The position numbers and the translations under genes are program-made. Positions 34,745-44,016 of a stretch of 64,000 nucleotides of DNA are shown here, in pieces (position 1 is the stretch's first letter; each line of letters opens with the position of its first letter). Under the pieces are notes generated by a model. That model made no database searches, was not told the origin of the DNA, and saw nothing but the letters and a program-made list of their open reading frames with translations. This DNA is from JANSWY01 sp965267245 (GTDB taxonomy: Bacteria; Bacteroidota; Bacteroidia; Cytophagales; Cyclobacteriaceae): assembly GCA_965267245.1 (NCBI GenBank), contig OZ253939.1, positions 2,666,001 through 2,730,000 on the forward strand. The letters are read 5' to 3'.

Positions 34745-35481
34745 TAAATATGATAACGATCAATATTGGTATCCCCAATGATTATTCCTCTGCTTATAAA
34801 AGCATTACCTGTAAACTCAATTTCAGCATCTCCAAAAGAAGTAACTCTTATTTCATCGTCTGCTTGTAAGTTGAAGTAGTTGTTACCAAAAGAACTTAAT
34901 TTAATCTCTTTGGCAAAGACCTTTTCCAGACTTAGGTCATTGGTACCATAGCACCTAATGATTTGGTCGTCAATATTCCCTGACTGGACAATTACATTGT
35001 TCTCACCGAAAACAGATAATCTCAACTCGTCCAATACCAGCTTGCCAAATGTAGCCTCCACTTCTCCGTAAATGGATACTTTAAGTTCATCCTGATCAAT
35101 GGGATCCAAACATGTGAGTTTTTGAGCACCTCTGATTTGTATTGATTCCAGATATGAGTAGGTAACATATGCAGTTACTTCAACACCCTTGTATCCATCA
35201 GATCTCCATCGGTCATCATTGTCATAAAAGTCATCGTTTCGTTCAAAATACCTTGCTCCCTCCAGGTAGATACTCAGAAGATTATTATGCTCCTCGACAT
35301 AAATCTTATCTTCGTCTACACCCAGTGCTTCGATCTTTACCTCTTCTCTTTCCCCTTTCACCAGAACCAGGTTGATATGGGGACTCACCACCACTCTATC
35401 AAACCTACCAATCTCGTAGGCTTGTTGACTTCTCACATTTCCCGCAATGCAAAAAAGTACGATTATAAGTATATATTTCAT
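34741..35481 (-). CDS. Head GIN domain (DUF2807) protein
   Basis: The ATG at 35481 gives 246 residues with a signal peptide (MKYILIIVLFCIAGNVRSQ); a longer frame would need TTG at 35514. The mature protein shows the right-handed beta-solenoid pattern of DUF2807 'putative autotransporter adhesin head GIN' proteins: FDRVVVSPHINLVLVKGERE, LKVSIYGEVEATFGKL, LRLSVFGENNVIV, IKLSSFGNNYFNL and IRVTSFGDAEIEF. Likely periplasmic or surface-exposed; function unknown. It is divergent from the pyrophosphatase gene. Confidence 0.85.
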   Translation of the reverse strand: MKYILIIVLFCIAGNVRSQQAYEIGRFDRVVVSPHINLVLVKGEREEVKIEALGVDEDKIYVEEHNNLLSIYLEGARYFERNDDFYDNDDRWRSDGYKGVEVTAYVTYSYLESIQIRGAQKLTCLDPIDQDELKVSIYGEVEATFGKLVLDELRLSVFGENNVIVQSGNIDDQIIRCYGTNDLSLEKVFAKEIKLSSFGNNYFNLQADDEIRVTSFGDAEIEFTGNAFISRGIIIGDTNIDRYHIY

Positions 35482-35585
35482 TTGACCTTGTTTGTTATTT
35501 ACTCTAAAGACCAAACTTTGTGCTTTGGGTTTCTGATTCCATTAGCAATATTTGATTAACCTGTTATTTAGGCATAAATTTCAGC

Positions 35586-36206
35586 ATGAATAACTCGTTA
35601 AAGTACTTACCTCATCCCTGGCATGGTGTTTCAACCGGAGAAAAACACCCCGAACTTGTCAATGCCTTCATAGAAATGACTCCTGCCGATTCGGTCAAAT
35701 ATGAAATTGATAAAGAATCAGGCTTCCTCATGGTAGACCGTCCACAAAAATTCTCCAATATAGTACCAGCCCTTTACGGCTTTATCCCACAAACCTATTG
35801 TGGAGATGGAGTGGCGGAGCTATGCAAAAAACATACGGGTAAAGAAGTTACCGGAGATACAGATCCACTTGACATCTGTGTATTAACAGAAAGAAATATT
35901 GCTCAAGGCTACCTACTTGTACCTGCTATTCCAATCGGAGGTCTAAGGATGATCGATAAAGGTGAAGCTGATGATAAAATTATTGCCATTCTAAAAGGTG
36001 ACGAGGTTTATTCAGGGTTCAAGGACCTGGAAGATTGTCCACCAACTCTTATCAACCGTTTAAAACACTACTTCCTTACGTACAAGCAAATTCCTGGCGA
36101 AGAGACTGTGAATGTAGAAATCCCGGAAATATATGGCCGGGAAGAAGCTTATGAAGTGATCGAGCAAAGTGTAACTGACTACAGGATGAAATTCGGGATG
36201 GATTAA
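35586..36206 (+). CDS. ppa: Inorganic pyrophosphatase, family I
   Basis: A 206-residue cytoplasmic enzyme hydrolysing pyrophosphate to two phosphates. The family I features are YEIDKESGFLMVDRP, the central active-site block GDTDPLDICVL (metal-binding Asp residues), and a later acidic helix GEADDKIIAIL with KGDEVYSGFKDLEDC. It is a little longer than the E. coli enzyme at both ends. A single gene followed by a hairpin at 36233. Confidence 0.93.
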   Translation: MNNSLKYLPHPWHGVSTGEKHPELVNAFIEMTPADSVKYEIDKESGFLMVDRPQKFSNIVPALYGFIPQTYCGDGVAELCKKHTGKEVTGDTDPLDICVLTERNIAQGYLLVPAIPIGGLRMIDKGEADDKIIAILKGDEVYSGFKDLEDCPPTLINRLKHYFLTYKQIPGEETVNVEIPEIYGREEAYEVIEQSVTDYRMKFGMD

Positions 36207-36232
36207 AACCTCAAAGGAACCAAATAAAAAAA

Positions 36233-36253
36233 GCCTCTTGAAATTCAAGAGGC
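36233..36253. terminator. Bidirectional hairpin terminator
   Basis: A perfect 10-bp stem (GCCTCTTGAA, one-base loop, TTCAAGAGGC) preceded by an A-run, which becomes TTTTTTT on the minus strand. It lies 27 bp after the pyrophosphatase stop and downstream of the convergent sulfotransferase gene, so it may end both. The rest of the gap to 36461 shows no feature I can support apart from T-rich tracts near 36448-36465. Confidence 0.75.
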
Positions 36254-36461
36254 CTTGGTTAATAAGGTGAAGCGTTTTCAATTCGCACTTTGGCTTCCCT
36301 CTGACATTTATGGAAATGGAAACATGCAATCTTCCTTTAGCTGGTTTCAATATCGCACAGAAAAACCCATAAATGCTATATGTCAATTAGGTTAAACTAT
36401 CCTTTTAGCAAACAAGTAGGGTTTCACCCCCAAAGCCAAATCGATTTTTTTTTACTTTTTT

Positions 36462-37301
36462 TTAATTGATACCAATTGACCGGTTGTTTTCAGCGGCATA
36501 TGTCTGAATTTTCTCCCAATCATCCTGGAAAGCATCACGCACTTTTTTAAGAGATTCAGGATTGATCAATGGCTTTTTGGTTACCCAGGATTCAGGGATT
36601 ATAAGTGCCGTATACAGAATCAGGTGAAAAAATGCCCACCAGGGTTTATATAGAATCCACCTGATGATGCGGTTTTCATATGACTTTGGGGCCTTTTTTA
36701 CAAATCTGGTGGTGAATGCCTTTATTACTTTAAGTTGTTTCTCATTGTAAGAGGTATGAAATGGCTTAGTGCTTATGTCTTCTCGATCATAGGAAGCACC
36801 GGTATATTGACAAATCTTATCAAACACAGACCAAATGTCTTTTTTAACCTCATCATGGAATATGATCAATGGTTTCTGCGAACTGCATTCCTCAATAATT
36901 TTGAGTAACGGATAAAATGTGAGATACTTCTTTTTCCAAAACCCCTCATCATTATCAACATCGATAAACTCTTCAAACTCGTAGCTGTTCCCATTTTTAA
37001 CATACCTTCTATATTGGGAGGCTATCCAACTATCATGTCGGCGAAAGAAAATAATAATTTTAGAATCGGGATATGACTCAGTAAACCATTTTACTTCTCT
37101 CTCAAATTGCCGGTCAAATTCCCGTGAAACCAGAAATTTATCATACCCTCCATTTTCGATGATCTGCTTACTTCTCCTTTTATAGTGAACAGTAGGAATA
37201 TATTTAATCCCCTTCATCTTTGGGAAAAAACGATGTTGCAAGTATGTGCTCGCAATTTTCCCCAATCCCACATGAAAGTAAATCTCAGGTTGACTACTCA
37301 T
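36462..37301 (-). CDS. Sulfotransferase-family protein
   Basis: A 279-residue protein with two PAPS-binding landmarks: the 5'-phosphosulfate loop GLGKIASTYLQHRFF near 12-26 and the 3'-phosphate motif RRHDSWIASQYRRY near 87-100. The rest is helical, with a hydrophobic segment near 220-235 (WWAFFHLILYTALII) that may touch the membrane. It probably transfers sulfate to a carbohydrate or lipid. Followed upstream by an amidohydrolase gene on the same strand after 15 bp, so the two may share a transcript. Acceptor unknown. Confidence 0.78.
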   Translation of the reverse strand: MSSQPEIYFHVGLGKIASTYLQHRFFPKMKGIKYIPTVHYKRRSKQIIENGGYDKFLVSREFDRQFEREVKWFTESYPDSKIIIFFRRHDSWIASQYRRYVKNGNSYEFEEFIDVDNDEGFWKKKYLTFYPLLKIIEECSSQKPLIIFHDEVKKDIWSVFDKICQYTGASYDREDISTKPFHTSYNEKQLKVIKAFTTRFVKKAPKSYENRIIRWILYKPWWAFFHLILYTALIIPESWVTKKPLINPESLKKVRDAFQDDWEKIQTYAAENNRSIGIN

Positions 37302-37316
37302 ATTTCCTGTAAAACA

Positions 37317-38597
37317 TTATTGCTGTTTGTAAATAACTCCCTCCTTCATCACGAATTCAATTTTCGTCAATAAAGAAATATCCTTCAATGGATCACCCTT
37401 CACTGCAACCAAATCTGCCGAAAGTCCGGCTTTGATTGTACCAAATTCCTTCTCCTTACCTAAAATTTTGGCATTGACGGATGTCGCAGACTTAATAGCT
37501 TCCATTGCAGGCATTCCAGCTCCCACCATTAAAACAAATTCAGTTCCATTTTCACCATGAGGAAAAACTCCTGCATCCGTTCCAAATCCAATATTTACAC
37601 CTTTTTTATATGCTTTCGCAAATGTCTCCTGAATCTGTGGGCCAATCACAGCGGCTTTCTTAGCCACCACCTCTGGATAGTAACCTTTCACAGCAGCTTT
37701 CCTGGCCACATAGTCACCCGCCGTAATTGTTGGGATGTAGTAGGCGCCTTTTTTAATCATTAAATCCATGGTGGACTCACTCATGTATGTTCCGTGTTCT
37801 ATGGTCAATACTCCTGCTGCTACAGCTCGTCTCATCCCTTCATCTCCATGTGCATGTGCAGCTACATGAAATCCCAGGTCACTGGCAGCTTCCACGATGG
37901 CTCCAATTTCTTCAGAAGTGAAGTGCGCTCCATCTCCATCACTTGCAACACTAAGTACTCCTCCGGTTGCAGTGATCTTGATTAGATCAGCTCCATTCTT
38001 ATACCTTTGTCGAACCGCCTTTTTGGCATCTTCTACACTATTAACCACTCCTTCTTTTGGTCCTGGATCACCCATCAGGTCTTTCCGGTAGCCGTTAGTT
38101 GGATCAGCATGGCCTCCTGTAATTGCCAGAGACTTCCCTGCTGTAAAAATTCTTGGGCCTTCCACAAAGCCATCATTAATGGCATTTCTCAATGAAATAT
38201 TTACACCAGTTCCTCCTAAATCACGAACTGTAGTAAACCCAGCCATTAGTGTTCGTTTCGCATAAACAGTTGACTGAAAGGCCAAATCCACATCACTTTG
38301 AGTGAATTTTCTTAAATACTTATCAGGAGAAGTTTCATTCTCCAGGTGTACATGCATATCGATAAAGCCAGGCATTATAGTATACGCTTTCAGGTCCACA
38401 ACCTCCCCGGTTCCTCGGGGGACTAGATAGCTGTCCTGGATGCTCGTTATTTTGTTGCCATTGACAACAATAGTGACTTCCTTTCTGACTTTATTACTTT
38501 CTCCATCAATAAGGCTACCGCAATGGATGTATATTTCCTGTGCGCTTAAAAATGTAAATGCAAAAAAGGCTATGATTAATAAAAGTGATTTTCTCAT
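37317..38597 (-). CDS. Secreted amidohydrolase (imidazolonepropionase/prolidase-like)
   Basis: Start is taken at ATG 38597 (426 residues) because this gives a clean signal peptide, MRKSLLLIIAFFAFTFLSAQ; a longer frame would overlap the preceding gene. Metal-binding motifs of the amidohydrolase superfamily are present: H-x-H in GFIDMHVHLE, carboxylatable Lys in DLIKITATGG, AAHAHGDEG, TIEHGTYM and FGTDAGVFPHG. Such exported enzymes act on dipeptides or cyclic amides in the periplasm. It is 10 bp downstream of an NTF2-like gene and 15 bp upstream of the sulfotransferase gene. Confidence 0.9.
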   Translation of the reverse strand: MRKSLLLIIAFFAFTFLSAQEIYIHCGSLIDGESNKVRKEVTIVVNGNKITSIQDSYLVPRGTGEVVDLKAYTIMPGFIDMHVHLENETSPDKYLRKFTQSDVDLAFQSTVYAKRTLMAGFTTVRDLGGTGVNISLRNAINDGFVEGPRIFTAGKSLAITGGHADPTNGYRKDLMGDPGPKEGVVNSVEDAKKAVRQRYKNGADLIKITATGGVLSVASDGDGAHFTSEEIGAIVEAASDLGFHVAAHAHGDEGMRRAVAAGVLTIEHGTYMSESTMDLMIKKGAYYIPTITAGDYVARKAAVKGYYPEVVAKKAAVIGPQIQETFAKAYKKGVNIGFGTDAGVFPHGENGTEFVLMVGAGMPAMEAIKSATSVNAKILGKEKEFGTIKAGLSADLVAVKGDPLKDISLLTKIEFVMKEGVIYKQQ

Positions 38598-38607
38598 ATT
38601 GAAATTA

Positions 38608-39039
38608 TTAACTTGAATGATCCGCCACAATGACCCATTCATCATCTATTTTTTTCCAAAGTAATGTAAAATGCCCTGAAACATTACCCACTTCTCTCTC
38701 CAGAGCCCACTTACCGATTACAAAATAAGCATTTTCGCCTATCGGTCTTAAAGAGATCAAATCAAAGACAAGTATACCCATGGTTTGCTTATCAGGATAA
38801 CTCTTTTTGTAATTGTCAAGTGTTGTTTGCCAACCATACTTAGGCCCATTTTTGCCAATAAATACCAGACTATCACTTTTCCAGTATCCATTCATGAAGC
38901 ATTCTAAATCTCCCTTGTTCCAACACTTAATTTGTCTGTCCAGAATTTGTCTGATCTGCTGTTCATCGGTCTGACCATAAGATTTGAAGGCAAGAAATGC
39001 AAAGCAGAGCACTAATAAGGATCTAAGAAATCTTTTCAT
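38608..39039 (-). CDS. Secreted SnoaL/DUF4440-like (NTF2-fold) protein
   Basis: The ATG at 39039 gives 143 residues with a signal peptide (FLRSLLVLCFAFLAFKSYGQ). The mature region reads EQQIRQILDRQIKCWNKGDL, then FMNGYWKSDSLVFIG and a beta-sheet ending GHFTLLWKKIDDEWVIVADH, the DUF4440/NTF2-like cone fold. Catalytic residues are not identifiable, so it may bind a small ligand. It starts 2 bp after the helicase stop and precedes the amidohydrolase by 10 bp, consistent with one operon. Confidence 0.85.
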   Translation of the reverse strand: MKRFLRSLLVLCFAFLAFKSYGQTDEQQIRQILDRQIKCWNKGDLECFMNGYWKSDSLVFIGKNGPKYGWQTTLDNYKKSYPDKQTMGILVFDLISLRPIGENAYFVIGKWALEREVGNVSGHFTLLWKKIDDEWVIVADHSS

Positions 39040-39040
39040 A

Positions 39041-40957
39041 TCAAAATTCAAGGTACTCAAAAGCACTTTTATATTGTCCCTCTTCCTGATAAGAACTTAT
39101 CATTTTGTCATAGAACAGGTGCGTACCCAACGTTGCTGAATCTCCAATCATCACAAGTTTATGTCTGGCCCTGGTCATAGCCACATTGGTCCTTCTGATG
39201 TCTTTTAAAAATCCAATTTCTCCCTCCTGATTAGACCTTACAAACCCAATAAATATAATATCTCGCTCCTGACCCTGAAAAGCGTCAACAGTATTGATGC
39301 TGATTTTATCTCCAAGATTCACAACCCCATCATTTGAGAAAATCAGTTCTGATAATAGTTCATTCTGCGCTTTATAGGGTGTTATCACACCAATCGTAAT
39401 GTTATTTTCATTCAAATACTCCACCCCAATCTCTTCGATAGTATCAATGAGTTGCTTACTCAGAAATGCCGCTTCTTCCTTATTGAAGCTACTCCTTGTT
39501 TTTGGATGAATTTCACTCTGATACCCACACCCTGCTGTGTCAATAAAAACTGCACCTTCCCCAAATCCGATATGACGATTAGCAATGTATTCGGCTGGTT
39601 TTAGTTTCCCTTCATAGAAATATTGGCTACTAAATTGCATGATATCCGGATGCATTCGATACTGGTACTCCAACATCGTGGCTATTTCTTTTTGCTTTAT
39701 GGCACGCTCAAAAAGAGTGACACTCAAACCTTCTTTAGCGGCTTCAAAGCTTTTCACTGTTGGTGGCAATTGAAGGTGATCTCCCGCCATCACAACTCTT
39801 CCTGATCTTAGAATCGGTGACCAACATGCAGGTTCCAGGGCCTGGCCAGCCTCATCAATAAATACAGTTTTGAAGAAACGATCTTTCATGAAAGTATGAC
39901 TGGAGCCAATCAAAGTACATGCAATCACCTGAGCCTTATTCAATAGATCACTAATGATATAGCTTTCAATCATTTTAGCCTCATCTTTTAATCTACGGGC
40001 CTCCTGGAATACCTGTTTCCTCTGTCTTTTCTCCTCCCAACCATAATTACGCTTGTATTTTCCTCCGATACTTCTCAGTTCTTCAGATTTCCGTCTAACA
40101 CTCTTCAATTCTTTGTATTCAGGATGTTTCTCAATTCTGGCATCAATGGCATTTTCAATCACTTTTGGTGTAACTCGTGCGGGGTGACCCAATCTCAATA
40201 CATCCAGACCTTCATCAGCTAGTTTCTCAACAAGTAAATCTACCGCAGCATTACTTGGAGCACATACTAATACCTGCTTCTCCCGATTTGCAACCTCTTT
40301 AATAGCCGTTACCATGGTAGTTGTTTTACCTGTGCCCGGAGGGCCATGAACTACACAAATATCCTGAGCAGCTAAAATTTTATTCACCGCTGATTCCTGA
40401 CTTTCATTTAATTTTGGAAAGGAGAGTTGGTAGCTGCAGGAAAACCTGGGTTTATCATTCCCCAAAAGATAATTTACCAGTTCACTACTTCTGCCCTTTT
40501 CTAATTTGATCAGCTTATGAAGTGTTTTCTCCATTTCTTCATAAGTAGATTCATCAAAAAGAAGATTGATTCCCAGTTTACCTTCATTAAGCCAATCCGG
40601 CTCATCATCCGCATTCAGGACAATTTTCATTTTTTTCTCACGCACGTAACTCACTACTGCCGAAGCACTTGGCGATTTCTCTCCCTGATTGGAGAAAAGT
40701 CCCACTGAAGCACCAGTCTGAAAAACGTGTCGCTGCTCAAAGTCTCCTGTTTTTTCAAGGTGCAAAACAATTCTATCACCAGTACCCAAATATGATCTGG
40801 TTATTACTATAGGATACCAACAAATGCCCTCCTCTTTCCTTTCTTGCAATGAGGTGTACATCATTTTCTGTTGGTATTGCTCTCTATCTTCTCTTCTTTC
40901 CTGCTTTATGAGTTCCAGCAGTTTCTTAAAATGTGCTTTGCTATCCATTGACATCAT
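39041..40957 (-). CDS. Upf1/IGHMBP2-type superfamily 1 helicase
   Basis: A 638-residue SF1B helicase. The N-terminal beta-barrel-like region (about 45-110) is followed by helicase motifs: Walker A GPPGTGKTTTMV (about 205-217), motif II FIDEAGQALEPA, motif III AGDHLQLPPTV, motif IV LEYQYRMHPDI, motif V NTVDAFQGQERDIIFIGFV and motif VI NVAMTRARHKL. A coiled linker (about 275-330) is inserted after motif Ia. It should unwind DNA or RNA 5'-3'. Several ATGs are close together at the start; 40957 and 40948 are equally plausible. Confidence 0.93.
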   Translation of the reverse strand: MMSMDSKAHFKKLLELIKQERREDREQYQQKMMYTSLQERKEEGICWYPIVITRSYLGTGDRIVLHLEKTGDFEQRHVFQTGASVGLFSNQGEKSPSASAVVSYVREKKMKIVLNADDEPDWLNEGKLGINLLFDESTYEEMEKTLHKLIKLEKGRSSELVNYLLGNDKPRFSCSYQLSFPKLNESQESAVNKILAAQDICVVHGPPGTGKTTTMVTAIKEVANREKQVLVCAPSNAAVDLLVEKLADEGLDVLRLGHPARVTPKVIENAIDARIEKHPEYKELKSVRRKSEELRSIGGKYKRNYGWEEKRQRKQVFQEARRLKDEAKMIESYIISDLLNKAQVIACTLIGSSHTFMKDRFFKTVFIDEAGQALEPACWSPILRSGRVVMAGDHLQLPPTVKSFEAAKEGLSVTLFERAIKQKEIATMLEYQYRMHPDIMQFSSQYFYEGKLKPAEYIANRHIGFGEGAVFIDTAGCGYQSEIHPKTRSSFNKEEAAFLSKQLIDTIEEIGVEYLNENNITIGVITPYKAQNELLSELIFSNDGVVNLGDKISINTVDAFQGQERDIIFIGFVRSNQEGEIGFLKDIRRTNVAMTRARHKLVMIGDSATLGTHLFYDKMISSYQEEGQYKSAFEYLEF

Positions 40958-41057
40958 AGAATCAAGGATGCAATTTCATGTGTAAATAATTGATTTCCAA
41001 TGGTCACTTGGAATTCCTGAATTGGTAAAGCGGTTATAATTATTAATATTTAAAGGA

Positions 41058-41648
41058 ATGAATTTTCTTGCTCACATATATCTTTCGGGAAACAATGAAT
41101 TATTGATGATTGGCAATTTTATTGGAGACTTCATCAAAGGAAAAATGGTCAACGATTTTCCAAGTGAAATCCAATTAGGCATCAAACTACACCGGTCAAT
41201 TGATACTTTTACAGATGCTCATCCGGTGGTGCTGGAAAGCAAAAAGAGATTGCGTGAGAAGTATCGTCATTACGCACCTGTTATCACAGACATCTACTAT
41301 GATCATTACCTTGCGGCCAATTGGCACGACTATCATGAAACTCCACTAAAAGAGTACACCAATTCTTTTTATAAGACCATTGATAAACATTCCAGTATTT
41401 TACCAGACCGTGTCATTAACATGCTCTTTTATATGAGGAGAGATAATTGGCTCTACAATTACCAATACTTCCAGGGTATTAAAAGTGTATTTAATGGCAT
41501 GTCCAGAAGAACAAAATTCAACTCCAAAATGGAATATGCAGTAGATGACCTGCAGGCTGATTATGATGCCTATGAAAAAGAGTTCAGACAATTTTTCCCG
41601 GAATTACAACAGCATGTTGATGATTTTTTAAGTTTGCCCCATGATTAG
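41058..41648 (+). CDS. Acyl-carrier-protein phosphodiesterase-like protein (AcpH/DUF479)
   Basis: A 196-residue HD-type hydrolase. The N-terminus MNFLAHIYLSG plus IGNFIGDFIKGKM, HRSIDTFTDAHP and YYDHYLAANWHDY are the family signatures, with clustered His/Asp residues forming the metal site. The family removes 4'-phosphopantetheine from holo-ACP; many members are annotated on homology alone. Its end overlaps crcB by 8 bp (same direction), so translation is coupled. Confidence 0.9.
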   Translation: MNFLAHIYLSGNNELLMIGNFIGDFIKGKMVNDFPSEIQLGIKLHRSIDTFTDAHPVVLESKKRLREKYRHYAPVITDIYYDHYLAANWHDYHETPLKEYTNSFYKTIDKHSSILPDRVINMLFYMRRDNWLYNYQYFQGIKSVFNGMSRRTKFNSKMEYAVDDLQADYDAYEKEFRQFFPELQQHVDDFLSLPHD

Positions 41649-42018
41649 AACACTCATTCTGGTAGGTCTGGGAGGAATGTTAGGGAGTATGCTCCGGTAT
41701 GGAGTCTCATACATCTACCTTTCGAGAGGCACATCCAGCCTTTTTCCTGTTCCAACCTTCATTGCCAATTTGGTAGGTAGTTTATTAATTGGTATTCTAT
41801 TCGCCACTTTAAGCAAGCACCATAAAGATTTCACTATTTTTCTTGTAACAGGTTTTTGTGGTGGTTTCACTACTTTTTCGTCGTTTTCAATGGAGAATAT
41901 AAGTCTTATCCAACGGGGAGAAATCAAAGTTGCTGTGCTCTATACAACTCTATCTTTAGTACTCGGACTATTATTGGCAGCTAGCGGGTATTATAGTGTG
42001 AAGTGGTTGAGTAGCTGA
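41641..42018 (+). CDS. crcB: Fluoride channel CrcB/Fluc
   Basis: A 125-residue four-helix membrane protein. GGMLGSMLRYGVSY is the N-terminal signature, FIANLVGSLLIGILF provides the channel Asn, and GFCGGFTTFSSFSME is the conserved central break with the Phe box. It works as a dual-topology dimer that exports fluoride. The start overlaps the AcpH-like gene by 8 bp, so no fluoride riboswitch precedes it directly. It ends 4 bp before the convergent thioesterase gene. Confidence 0.95.
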   Translation: MIRTLILVGLGGMLGSMLRYGVSYIYLSRGTSSLFPVPTFIANLVGSLLIGILFATLSKHHKDFTIFLVTGFCGGFTTFSSFSMENISLIQRGEIKVAVLYTTLSLVLGLLLAASGYYSVKWLSS

Positions 42019-42022
42019 AAGT

Positions 42023-42577
42023 TTATTGAGAAAGTCTTATCTCACACCTTTGGCCTTCCAAAATTGATTTAACGTCATCACCATTTTTGAAATCACTCTT
42101 GTAATTGGTCATTTTTTCTTCTGCATCTCTCTTGAGGCGTTTTCTTTTGATGGCTTCAATGAACCTACGAACCTCATCATGGTTTTCTAGTATTAACGGT
42201 GGCACCTGAATTTTCTCGTTATTTTCCCCTTTTGCCACCATAGTAAAGTAACATGTATTGGTATGCTTTACTGATCCTTCTTTTACGTTTTCAGCTATTA
42301 CTTTGATCCCCACCACCAATGAAGTATTGCCAACATGGTTAATAGATGCCTTAAGTGATACTAATTCACCAACCTCCACTGGCTGCAAAAAGTCCACGGT
42401 ATCAACAGACACTGTCACACAATAGGTACCAGCATGCTTACTGGCGCACGCGTATGCTACCTTATCCATCAAGGAAAGCAGTATCCCACCATGTATTTTA
42501 CCTCCAAAATTGGCATAAGAAGGAATCATTAATTCCGTGATCGTGGTTTGTGATTGGTTAACAGTTCTTCCTTCCAT
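42023..42577 (-). CDS. Acyl-CoA thioesterase (YciA/BACH-type hotdog)
   Basis: The ATG at 42577 gives 184 residues beginning MEGRTVNQSQT; a longer frame would need TTG at 42583. A single hotdog domain follows: ELMIPSYANFGGKIHGGILLS with the catalytic region, then AYACASKHAG, VSVDTVDFLQPVEVGEL and NTCYFTMVAKGEN. A charged C-terminal tail of about 60 residues (RRFIEAIKRKRLKRDAEEK) extends beyond the core. It hydrolyses acyl-CoA thioesters in the cytoplasm. It follows the basic secreted-protein gene (stop at 42580) with 2 bp between. Confidence 0.9.
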   Translation of the reverse strand: MEGRTVNQSQTTITELMIPSYANFGGKIHGGILLSLMDKVAYACASKHAGTYCVTVSVDTVDFLQPVEVGELVSLKASINHVGNTSLVVGIKVIAENVKEGSVKHTNTCYFTMVAKGENNEKIQVPPLILENHDEVRRFIEAIKRKRLKRDAEEKMTNYKSDFKNGDDVKSILEGQRCEIRLSQ

Positions 42578-42579
42578 AA

Positions 42580-43002
42580 TCAACCTACTTTATCTCCTGA
42601 CTTGATCCTGCATTTCTTTAGTTTCTTATTTAAAATAAGTTTCCAAAATGGTGAGCGGGTAAAAACTAAATAAACATTAGTCTTTAAATTATCCCAAATC
42701 CTCCTTATTTCCCACATGCTATCTGGGGTATTTGGTACCTGAACAACATATTCAAATCCCATTTTGTGGGTGGCTTCAATCATGCATGGGTTGCCATACA
42801 GGGTATTCTTCGTTTTGTTTTTAACGATGTACCGAATCTTCTTCCGTTTTGGACGGTTCTTTCTTTTATTGTCATCCTTGTAATCTATGTTGTCTGTGGG
42901 CATGTATTTTTCAATAGGATCCTTCTTTTTCTTTTGAGCCAGCAATGACTCTCCTAGAAAAATAAAAACACATAGAAATATATAAGAAAGAATCTTAGGC
43001 AT
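42580..43002 (-). CDS. Basic exported protein of unknown function
   Basis: A 140-residue protein with a signal peptide (MPKILSYIFLCVFIFLGESLLAQ) followed by a very Lys/Arg-rich stretch (KKKKDPIEKYMP, KRKNRPKRKKIRYIV). The C-terminal half is hydrophobic-aromatic (MWEIRRIWDNLKTNVYLVFT) and again basic. No family is recognised. It lies immediately before the thioesterase gene and is divergent from the methyltransferase gene. Confidence 0.65.
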   Translation of the reverse strand: MPKILSYIFLCVFIFLGESLLAQKKKKDPIEKYMPTDNIDYKDDNKRKNRPKRKKIRYIVKNKTKNTLYGNPCMIEATHKMGFEYVVQVPNTPDSMWEIRRIWDNLKTNVYLVFTRSPFWKLILNKKLKKCRIKSGDKVG

Positions 43003-43112
43003 AACACCAGGCTTGCTACCGGTTAAAAAACATGAAAAATATCATCCGAAGATAATGTTAAATAACTAAAAATCATCAATTCTAGTATGCAAGTGTCTGT
43101 AAAGATATCTGC

Positions 43113-43120
43113 TATATTTG
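43113..43120 (+). promoter_or_regulatory. Candidate Bacteroidota -7 promoter element
   Basis: TATATTTG matches the phylum -7 consensus TAnnTTTG and lies 27 bp before the methyltransferase start codon, giving a short plausible leader. A good -33 TTTG/TTG box is not evident upstream, so this is tentative. Confidence 0.4.
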
Positions 43121-43147
43121 CGGCTGTTTACAATAAACGCTGATTGA

Positions 43148-43912
43148 ATGAAATTCATCATTAGTTTCCTGATAAGAAATATTCCCAGGAAAGTATTACA
43201 ATTATTTAGCCACTGGGTTTTAAAAGTAGTGGCCGTCTTCTACATTGGAAATAAGGTAGAATGTCCGGTTTGTGAAAAGAAATTCCGCAAATTTCTTCCA
43301 TATGGAAGGGTCTCCAGAAGCAACGCTTTATGCCCCAACTGTCTTGCACTGGAAAGACACAGGGCGATGTATCTCTATTTGAAGCGAAAGACTAATTTCT
43401 TTAAGGACCCCCTGAAAGTATTACATGTAGCTCCGGAGATCTGTTTTATAAAAGAGTTTGAGAGCCTTGAGAATCTGGATTACATCACAGCAGACATTGA
43501 ATCTCCACTTGCGAAAGTAAAAATGGACATCCATGAGATACCTTTTGAAGAAAACACATTTGAGGTAGCGTTTTGTAATCATGTGATGGAACATGTGGAT
43601 GATGACATCAAAGCTATGAGTGAACTGTACAGGGTTCTGAAGCCAGGAGGTTGGGCAATCATTCAAATCCCATTTTTCCCTCCAATTCCCGAAGAAACTT
43701 TTGAAGACCCTTCGGTTACATCTCCAAAAGAGCGTGAAAAAATATTCGGTCAGGATGATCATGTGAGATTATATGGAAAAGATTACGCGAAGAGATTGAC
43801 ATCAGCGGGCTTCAATGTTACTGAAGATACTTTTGTAGCAGACCTAAAGGAGGAAGAGATCAAAAAATATGCACTTCCAAAGGATGAAATAATCTTTCTA
43901 TGCAAAAAATAA
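43148..43912 (+). CDS. Class I SAM-dependent methyltransferase with N-terminal zinc-finger-like motif
   Basis: A 254-residue enzyme. After a short hydrophobic/basic N-terminus (1-33) there is a two-Cys pair zinc motif, CPVCEKK (about 40) and CPNCLALERHR (about 62), then a Rossmann core: VLHVAPEICFIKEFE, YITADIESPLAKVKMDIHEI, AFCNHVMEHVDDDIKAMSE and LKPGGWAIIQIPFF. The glycine-rich SAM loop is replaced by HVAPE, as in glycan/lipid-modifying members of this group. Substrate unknown. Divergent from the basic exported protein. Confidence 0.85.
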   Translation: MKFIISFLIRNIPRKVLQLFSHWVLKVVAVFYIGNKVECPVCEKKFRKFLPYGRVSRSNALCPNCLALERHRAMYLYLKRKTNFFKDPLKVLHVAPEICFIKEFESLENLDYITADIESPLAKVKMDIHEIPFEENTFEVAFCNHVMEHVDDDIKAMSELYRVLKPGGWAIIQIPFFPPIPEETFEDPSVTSPKEREKIFGQDDHVRLYGKDYAKRLTSAGFNVTEDTFVADLKEEEIKKYALPKDEIIFLCKK

Positions 43913-44016
43913 TACATCCATGTATCAAAACAGTAGAATTATCATTAATATCAACCATCCATACGCATATTCGTTAGGTATATGATCCGTAAAGAATTTA
44001 GCTATAGTTTTGGCAT

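Noticed and set aside
41500..41660. Fluoride riboswitch before crcB
   Set aside because: crcB overlaps the upstream AcpH-like gene, and no structured leader is possible there.
44005..44012. TAGTTTTG as a promoter -7 element for the BatA gene
   Set aside because: It is only 4 bp from the start codon, leaving no room for a transcription start before the ATG.
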